64,000 bases of DNA from the NCBI RefSeq assembly GCF_026341855.1, contig NZ_JAPENW010000001.1, positions 434,001 through 498,000 of the forward strand, read 5' to 3'. The translations under genes were made by a program, and so were the position numbers. Below are positions 58,950 to 64,000 of the stretch, piece by piece. Within the stretch, counting starts at the first letter, position 1. The number at the start of each line of letters is the position of its first letter. The notes beneath the pieces were generated by a model. The model ran no database searches. It was not told the origin of the DNA and saw nothing but the letters and a program-made list of their open reading frames with translations. The DNA comes from Streptomyces sp. NBC_00568. Its GTDB lineage: Bacteria > Actinomycetota > Actinomycetes > Streptomycetales > Streptomycetaceae.

Positions 58950-60364
58950 GACTGTCTCAGCCTCCTCCAGACGGCCTTCGCCGCGTTGTGTCCCGACATG
59001 CCGTGCACTCCCGGCCCGGGCGGAGTGGCCGAGGAGCAGAGGAAGACGGCGGGGTGCGGAGTGCTGTACGGGAACAGGGACAGTTTCGGGCGGAACATGA
59101 GCTGGATTCCGGAGGCGGCACCGCAGGCGATGTCGCCGCCCACGTAGTTGGCGTTGCGGGCCGCGAGCTCGGGTGGTCCGGCGGTCGCGCGGGCCAGCAC
59201 ACGGTCACGGAAGCCCGGCGCGAACCGCTCCAGCTGGCGCTCGATCGCGTCGGTGAGGTCTCCGGTCCAACCGCTCGGGACATGGCCGTACGCCCAGAAG
59301 ACCTGTTTGCCCTCGGGGGCGCGGGAGGGGTCCATGACACTCGGCTGCACGGTGATCAGGAAGGGCGCGTCGGGTGCCCTGCCCTCGCGTGAGGCCGCGC
59401 GCAGCGCGCTCCCGATCTCCGCTCGGCTCGCCCCGACCTGTACCGTCCCGGCGGCGCGGGCCTCCGCGGCGGTCCAGGGCACGGGTCCGTCCAGCGCGTA
59501 GTCGATCTTGAAGACGCCGGCCCCGTAGCGGTAGCCCTCGTAGTAGTTCCCGAATCCCGCGATCCGGGCCAGCGCCGTGGGCGAGGTGTCGAAGACGTAC
59601 GAGCGGGCGGGCGGCAGATCGTCCAGGCGCTTGACCTCGTAGTCGGTGTGGACGGTGCCGCCGAGGTCCTTGAGATACGCGGTGAGGGCGTCCGAGACGG
59701 ACTGGGAGCCGCCGCGTGCGACCGGCCAGCCCCGGGCGTGCGCGGCCAGCGCGAAGACCAGGCCCACGGCGCCCGTGGCGACACCCTCCAGCGGAGCGAT
59801 GACGTGCGCCACCAGGCCGGCGAACAGCGTCTTGGCCCGCTCGTCGCGGAAGCGGCGCATCAGCCAGGTCGACGGCGGCAGTCCGGCCAGACCGAAGCGG
59901 GCGAGGGTGACGGGGTCCCGGGGCAGCGCGGTCAGCGGCAGCGACATGAAGTCGTGCGCCAGGGTGTCCCACTTGCTCAGGAACGGCGCGACGAGCCTGC
60001 GGTACGCGCCCGCGTCGCGCGGGCCGAACGAGGCGGCCGTCTCGGCGACGGACCGCGAGAGCACCGCCGCCGAGCCGTCGAGGAACGGATGCGCCATGGG
60101 GAGCTCGGCGTGCAGCCACTCCAGGCCGTACCGCTCCAGGGGCATCGCACGGAACGCGGGTGAGTTGATTCCCAGCGGATGCGCCGCCGAACACGGGTCG
60201 TGCCGGAAACCGGGCAGGGTCAGCTCTTCGGTGCGCGCTCCCCCGCCCACCGTGTCGCGTGCCTCGAACACGGCCACGGAGAAGCCCCGGCGGGCCAGCT
60301 CCACGGCAGCCGTCAGTCCGTTCGGCCCCGCACCCACCACGACGGTATCGAGCATCGACGGCAC
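58946..60364 (-). CDS. phytoene desaturase-like FAD-dependent oxidoreductase
   Basis: 472-aa flavoprotein of the CrtI/amine-oxidase superfamily (close in type to mammalian PYROXD2). FAD motif [20 protein letters not shown] with [15 protein letters not shown], and the C-terminal FAD contact [15 protein letters not shown]. No carotenoid genes are nearby, so carotenoid desaturation is not implied; the reaction is unknown. GTG at 60364 has AAAGGAG 8 nt upstream. ATG at 60355 is an alternative. It heads the two-gene operon with the macrodomain gene. Confidence 0.92.
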   Translation of the reverse strand: MPSMLDTVVVGAGPNGLTAAVELARRGFSVAVFEARDTVGGGARTEELTLPGFRHDPCSAAHPLGINSPAFRAMPLERYGLEWLHAELPMAHPFLDGSAAVLSRSVAETAASFGPRDAGAYRRLVAPFLSKWDTLAHDFMSLPLTALPRDPVTLARFGLAGLPPSTWLMRRFRDERAKTLFAGLVAHVIAPLEGVATGAVGLVFALAAHARGWPVARGGSQSVSDALTAYLKDLGGTVHTDYEVKRLDDLPPARSYVFDTSPTALARIAGFGNYYEGYRYGAGVFKIDYALDGPVPWTAAEARAAGTVQVGASRAEIGSALRAASREGRAPDAPFLITVQPSVMDPSRAPEGKQVFWAYGHVPSGWTGDLTDAIERQLERFAPGFRDRVLARATAGPPELAARNANYVGGDIACGAASGIQLMFRPKLSLFPYSTPHPAVFLCSSATPPGPGVHGMSGHNAAKAVWRRLRQS

Positions 60365-60402
60365 CTTCGGACTCCTTTGTCAGCCGACGGCCACTGAGGA
60401 TC

Positions 60403-60425
60403 AGGATATGCCGGGGCACCGACAG
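60403..60425 (-). promoter_or_regulatory. RecA-NDp/PafBC-type promoter of the oxidoreductase-macrodomain operon
   Basis: On the minus strand CTGTCGGTG, exactly 8 nt (CCCCGGCA), then TATCCT. This matches the mycobacterial LexA-independent DNA-damage consensus tTGTCRGTG-N8-TAnnnT at all but the first base. It lies 39 nt upstream of the GTG, a normal leader length. Confidence 0.68.
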
Positions 60426-60522
60426 CCTTGACGGCGCGGGGCGTTGGACGGCGATGCCGCGGACCCGCGCGCCGGCCTCCGGACGGGAACCGGGACCCCC
60501 GCGTGGGCCGCGGAAACCCCCC

Positions 60523-61389
60523 TCAGGCCCCGGCCTCCACCTGCTCGGGCCGCGCCGCCAGCAGGGCCACCACCCGGCGGGCCGTGGCCTCGTCCCGGGC
60601 GGCCGTGAACGGCAGCGCGTTGCCTCCCGTGACACGGAAGGGCTCACCCCGGAGCGTCAGATGGGCGCCGCCCGCCTCCTCGACCAGCAGCAGGCCCGCC
60701 GCGTGATCCCAGGCCGCCTCCCAGCTGAATGCCGTGGCATCCAGCTCGCCGCGTGCGACGGCCAGATATTCCAGGCCGGCCGAGCCGCACGCGCGCGGGA
60801 CGACGCCCTCGACGCGCAGGCCGAGGAGCGCGCGCTTCTGCTCGTCCGTGGTGTAGTCCGGGTGGGAGGTCGCGATGTCGAGGTCACGGCCGGGCTCGGG
60901 CGAACCGGAGCGCAGGGGCACGCCGTCGAGAACGGCGCCCCGGCCCCGTATCGCGGTGGCGAACTCGTCGCGCGCGGGCGCGTACGTCCACGAGGCGTGC
61001 ACCACCCCGTCCAGTACGAGCGCGACCAGCGTGCAGAACCCGGAGTCGCCGTGCACGAACTGCCGGGTGCCGTCGACGGGGTCGACGATCCAGACCGGCG
61101 CCGTCCCGCGGATCGCCTCGTAGGTCGCCGGGTCTGCGTGCACCGCCTCCTCGCCGACCACGACCGAGCCGGGCAGCAGCGCGGTGAGGGCCTCGGTGAG
61201 GTACTTCTCGGCCAGGCGGTCGGCGTCCGTCACCAGGTCGTGCGGGCCGGACTTCTGGTCGATCTCGTGCGCGGAGAGCTGCCGGAACCGGGGCATGATC
61301 TCGGCGGCGGCCGCCCTGCGGATGGCGTCCTCCACGTCGGACGCGCGGTGCGCGAGAAACTCGTCGATGGTTTCGATGTCTTCGATCAT
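60523..61389 (-). CDS. inositol monophosphatase family protein
   Basis: 288-aa Mg2+-dependent phosphatase of the IMPase/FIG superfamily (inositol-1-phosphate, histidinol-phosphate or PAP as substrates in relatives). Metal-site motifs GEEAVH, WIVDPVDGTRQFVHG and WEAAWDHAAGLLLVEEAGG are complete. ATG at 61389 follows GGAGCC. The upstream -10/-35 arrangement fits a leaderless transcript. Which phosphate ester it uses cannot be decided; histidinol-phosphatase-type enzymes look similar. Confidence 0.92.
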   Translation of the reverse strand: MIEDIETIDEFLAHRASDVEDAIRRAAAAEIMPRFRQLSAHEIDQKSGPHDLVTDADRLAEKYLTEALTALLPGSVVVGEEAVHADPATYEAIRGTAPVWIVDPVDGTRQFVHGDSGFCTLVALVLDGVVHASWTYAPARDEFATAIRGRGAVLDGVPLRSGSPEPGRDLDIATSHPDYTTDEQKRALLGLRVEGVVPRACGSAGLEYLAVARGELDATAFSWEAAWDHAAGLLLVEEAGGAHLTLRGEPFRVTGGNALPFTAARDEATARRVVALLAARPEQVEAGA

Positions 61390-61395
61390 GGCTCC

Positions 61396-61418
61396 ATGAC
61401 AGCACGCGCCACTGACAA
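61396..61418 (-). promoter_or_regulatory. RecA-NDp/PafBC-type promoter of the inositol monophosphatase family gene
   Basis: On the minus strand TTGTCAGTG (a perfect 9/9 match to the upstream element), exactly 8 nt (GCGCGTGC), then TGTCAT, one base from TAnnnT. The -10 ends 6 nt before the ATG, giving a leaderless mRNA. Confidence 0.62.
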
Positions 61419-61619
61419 TCCCCACCCCTCCGGGGTACTGCGGGTGGAATCACCATGAATTCCCGGGGCTGTCGATCACCGACGACGGCCCGCGCCCACG
61501 AGCGGCGGGGAAGGGATCACGGTCACCGGGAGGGTCACAGGTGCCGCGAAGGGTCACAGGCGCCGGGAAGGGATCGCGCGGACCGCTCGGCACCGGTGCC
61601 GCCGATGCCGGGCCGAGCC

Positions 61620-63440
61620 TCACCGTCCGACCGCGTACCCCTGCATCCCGCGCGGATTGGCCCCCGCCGACAGCACGCCCGTCGCGGGATTCCGGGCGAC
61701 CGCGCACAGCCGCCCCTCGGACCAGGCCTCGGCGACCGTGACGTCGTGGCCCCGGCGGCGCAGTTCCTCGACCACCGCCTCGTCCGTACGGGACTCGACG
61801 GTGAGGCTGCCGGGACGCATGCCGCGCGGGTAGAAGGAGCTGGGGAAGCTGTCGGTGTGCCAGTTCGGGGCGTCGATCGCGCCCTGGAGGTCGAGTCCGC
61901 CACGCACCCGCGGGCGCAGCGCCACGGACAGGAAGAAGTGCGTCTGCCACTGGTCCTGCTGGTCGCCGCCGGGGGTGCCGAACGCCATGACCGGCACACC
62001 GTCCCGCAGCGCGATGGACGGCGTCAGCGTGGTGCGCGGGCGGCGGCCCGGGGTCAGGGAATTGGGCAGCCCCTCCTCCAGCCAGGCCATCTGGAGCCGG
62101 GTGCCGAGCGGGAAGCCCAGTTCCGGGACGACCGGGTTGGACTGGAGCCAGCCGCCGCTGGGGGTGGCGGCGACCATGTTGCCCCAGCGGTCGACGACGT
62201 CCAGGTGGCAGGTGTCGCCCCGGGTGCCGCCGTCCGCCGCCACCTCGGGTTCCGCGGTCGCCCGGGCCACGGTGGGTTCACCGGCGCCCGGTACGGCGAG
62301 CGCGTCGAAGCCGGGCTCCCCGGCGGCCGCCACGCGCGCGTGCCCGCTCATCCGCGGCTCGCGGCCGCCCGGGCCGCCGGGGCGCAGTTCGTACGACGCC
62401 TTGTCCCCGACGAGCGCCCGCCGGGCGGTGTTGTAGGGCTCCGACAGCAGGTCGTCGAGCGGTACCTCGGCCGCGTCCCCGTACCAGGCCTCGCGGTCGG
62501 CCATGGCGAGCTTGCAGCCCTCGACGAGCAGGTGGACGTACTCGGCGGAACCGTGGCGGGGCAGTTCGGGCGGGAGCAGCGCCAGTTGCTGGAGGAGGAC
62601 CGGGCCCTGGCTCCAGGGGCCCGCCTTGCACAGGGTCCAGCCCCGCCAGTCGTACGTCGCCGGCGCCTCGTAGGTGGCGGTCCAGCCGGCCAGGTCGGCG
62701 GCCGTCAGGGTGCCGGTGTGGCGCTCCCCGCTGGTGTCCATGGTGGGCCGCCCGGCCTGCCGGACCAGGGCCTCGGCGATGAAGCCGGAGCGCCACACCT
62801 CCCGTGCCGCGTCGATCTCGGCCTCCCGGTCCCCCGCACCGGAGACCTCGCCGAGCAGCCGTCGCCAGGTCGCGGCGAGCGCCGGGTTGCGGAACAGCTC
62901 GCCGGGGCGCGGCGGCCTGCCGTCCGGCAGATACACCCGGGCCGAGGAGGTCCACTCCGTCTCGAACAGCGCTCGTACGCTGTCCACGGTCGCGCCGACG
63001 CCCTCCACGGGCGCGTGGCCGTCCTCGGCGTACCCGATGGCGTACTTCAGGACGTCGGCGAGCGGCTTGGTGCCGTGGTCGCGCAGCAGCAGCATCCAGG
63101 CGTCGAACGCACCCGGCACGGCGGCGGCGAGCGGGCCCGTACCGGGTACGAGATCCAGTCCGAGCCCGCTGTAGTGGGCGATCGTCGCTCCGGCGGGCGC
63201 GACGCCCTGCCCGCACAGCACCCGTACTTCACCGCCCGCGGGTGCCAGCAGGATCGGGACCTCGCCGGCGGGTCCGTTGAGGTGGGGTTCGACGACGTGC
63301 AGGACGAACGCGGCCGCGACGGCGGCGTCGTAGGCGTTGCCGCCGTCCTCCAGGACGGCCATCGCGGACTGCGAGGCGAGCCAGTGTGTGGAGGACACCA
63401 TGCCGAAGGTGCCCTGGAGGGTGGGTCGGGTCGTGAACAT
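61620..63440 (-). CDS. gamma-glutamyltransferase family protein
   Basis: 606-aa Ntn-hydrolase proenzyme. Autocleavage and catalysis at the threonine of GDTCHLDVVDRWGN (about residue 411) would split it into large and small subunits. GGNAYDAAVAAAFVLHVVEP, the small-subunit PSGGWLQSN loop and FGTPGGDQQDQWQ are family blocks. The GSS-type oxyanion motif of glutathione-specific enzymes is modified, so acylase activity on other gamma-glutamyl or acyl compounds is possible. No signal peptide. ATG at 63440 has GAGGTGG upstream. A TTG at 63470 is also in frame. Confidence 0.92.
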   Translation of the reverse strand: MFTTRPTLQGTFGMVSSTHWLASQSAMAVLEDGGNAYDAAVAAAFVLHVVEPHLNGPAGEVPILLAPAGGEVRVLCGQGVAPAGATIAHYSGLGLDLVPGTGPLAAAVPGAFDAWMLLLRDHGTKPLADVLKYAIGYAEDGHAPVEGVGATVDSVRALFETEWTSSARVYLPDGRPPRPGELFRNPALAATWRRLLGEVSGAGDREAEIDAAREVWRSGFIAEALVRQAGRPTMDTSGERHTGTLTAADLAGWTATYEAPATYDWRGWTLCKAGPWSQGPVLLQQLALLPPELPRHGSAEYVHLLVEGCKLAMADREAWYGDAAEVPLDDLLSEPYNTARRALVGDKASYELRPGGPGGREPRMSGHARVAAAGEPGFDALAVPGAGEPTVARATAEPEVAADGGTRGDTCHLDVVDRWGNMVAATPSGGWLQSNPVVPELGFPLGTRLQMAWLEEGLPNSLTPGRRPRTTLTPSIALRDGVPVMAFGTPGGDQQDQWQTHFFLSVALRPRVRGGLDLQGAIDAPNWHTDSFPSSFYPRGMRPGSLTVESRTDEAVVEELRRRGHDVTVAEAWSEGRLCAVARNPATGVLSAGANPRGMQGYAVGR

Positions 63441-63558
63441 GCCTACCACCTCGCGGTACGGAGCGATCAACCTCGGTCCCGACTATGACACTTGCCCGCC
63501 GACGGACCGCAGGACGGGCGGTACGGGCGGCACAGGCGCTACGGGCGGCACGGGCCCG

Positions 63559-64000
63559 TCAGTTCACGGGCGTCCACGCCGTCGTGCCCAGGGTGTTCTC
63601 CGGACCGATGTCGAGCGGGTCCGGCAGCGGCAGGGTGACGACGCCCTGCCCCTTCCGCGGCGCCACGCGCAGATACGTGCCGTCCTCGGCCGCCATCCGC
63701 CAGTAGAGGCCCGCCCGGGCGCTCTCGCCCGGCCGGAGCGTGAAGGGCGCGGGGCCGGGATCCTCGGGCGCCATGGGCACCTTGTCCGTCCCGACCACTC
63801 TGCGCACGCCGGTGATCGGGGCGCCCTCCGGGCCGAGGACGCCGACGACGTCCGGGTAGCCGTCCACCGCGTACGGCCGCTTGCCGCAGTTGGTGAGGAC
63901 GAGTGTCATGGCGCGCAGCCCCATGGCCGCGTTGACGGGACCGGTGCCGAGGCGCAGCCCGGACCCCGGGCAGCCGCGGCCCTGCAGGCCCGGCACGCTG
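63559..64000 (-). CDS. DUF4232-domain protein, 5' end outside the window
   Basis: The visible 3' part (about 147 codons) encodes a beta-rich DUF4232 domain (MGLRAMTLVLTNCGKRPYAV, YPDVVGVLGPEGAPITG, then LRPGESARAGLYWR). Family members are usually secreted lipoproteins with an N-terminal signal peptide, which would lie beyond the right edge. The frame is open to the end of the window. Function unknown. Confidence 0.85.
   Translation of the reverse strand, partial: SVPGLQGRGCPGSGLRLGTGPVNAAMGLRAMTLVLTNCGKRPYAVDGYPDVVGVLGPEGAPITGVRRVVGTDKVPMAPEDPGPAPFTLRPGESARAGLYWRMAAEDGTYLRVAPRKGQGVVTLPLPDPLDIGPENTLGTTAWTPVN

Noticed and set aside
58946..60364. Carotenoid biosynthesis gene (crtI)
   Set aside because: The superfamily matches, but no crtB/crtE-like gene is nearby and the sequence is closer in type to PYROXD2-like proteins.

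Overview
The window reads as chromosomal DNA of a Streptomyces or close actinomycete. Base composition is very GC-rich with strong third-position GC bias. GTG and TTG starts are common, ATGA/GTGA stop-start overlaps are frequent, many genes have leaderless-type promoters (TAnnnT 6-7 nt before the start codon), and the gene content (SpoIIE-type phosphatase, crotonyl-CoA carboxylase/reductase cluster, GAP, SHOCT, DUF6325 and DUF2252 proteins) is typical of the genus. I saw no tRNA, rRNA, CRISPR array, intact insertion sequence, integrase or phage module.

Layout. 0.1-10.3 kb: PAS-GAF-SpoIIE-HATPase phosphatase, 14-TM MFS exporter with a triple beta-sandwich tail, SRPBCC protein, radical SAM protein behind a LexA-type box, secreted tripeptidyl aminopeptidase, GNAT and HEAT-repeat protein. 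10.7-20 kb: ethylmalonyl-CoA pathway cluster (fused 3-hydroxybutyryl-CoA dehydrogenase, TetR regulator, ccr, ethylmalonyl-CoA mutase, malyl-CoA lyase, MaoC hydratase, methylsuccinyl-CoA dehydrogenase). Together these would convert acetyl-CoA-derived C4 units to glyoxylate and propionyl/methylmalonyl-CoA. A dense set of inverted repeats surrounds a good promoter before ccr. 20.1-21.6 kb: psd-pssA, phosphatidylethanolamine synthesis. 21.7-28.1 kb: five-gene branched-chain amino-acid-type ABC transporter operon and a divergent PucR/CdaR-like regulator with a dyad between them.

28.3-34.5 kb: glycerate kinase, ADP-ribosylglycohydrolase, NUDIX hydrolase and small or membrane proteins, with several tandem-repeat intergenic stretches. 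34.6-40 kb: YihY remnant, then a tight operon of GMC oxidoreductase, DUF2252 kinase-fold protein and GH15 glycosidase. 40.2-49.4 kb: the most disturbed region. An unrecognised 434-aa protein lies beside an intact sirtuin. Two decayed sirtuin copies lie 3 and 7 kb further on, interleaved with a TMEM175-like channel, a Tat-exported hydrolase, a ferredoxin/ferredoxin-reductase/P450 operon and a membrane protein.

49.4-64 kb: Ada/AlkA fusion plus Ogt (alkylation repair), then two BlaI-M56 regulatory pairs. These bracket a DedA pseudogene and a two-gene operon of a GT-C-like glycosyltransferase and a UPF0104 membrane protein. Clear BlaI-type operators lie at both pairs and at the glycosyltransferase promoter, suggesting an inducible cell-envelope system. 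The right end holds an endonuclease/phosphatase-fold protein, macrodomain protein, phytoene-desaturase-like oxidoreductase, inositol-monophosphatase family protein, gamma-glutamyltransferase and a DUF4232 gene cut by the window edge. Two neighbouring promoters there match the RecA-NDp/PafBC DNA-damage consensus. I rate those sites, the BlaI envelope module and the triple sirtuin locus as the leads most worth following.
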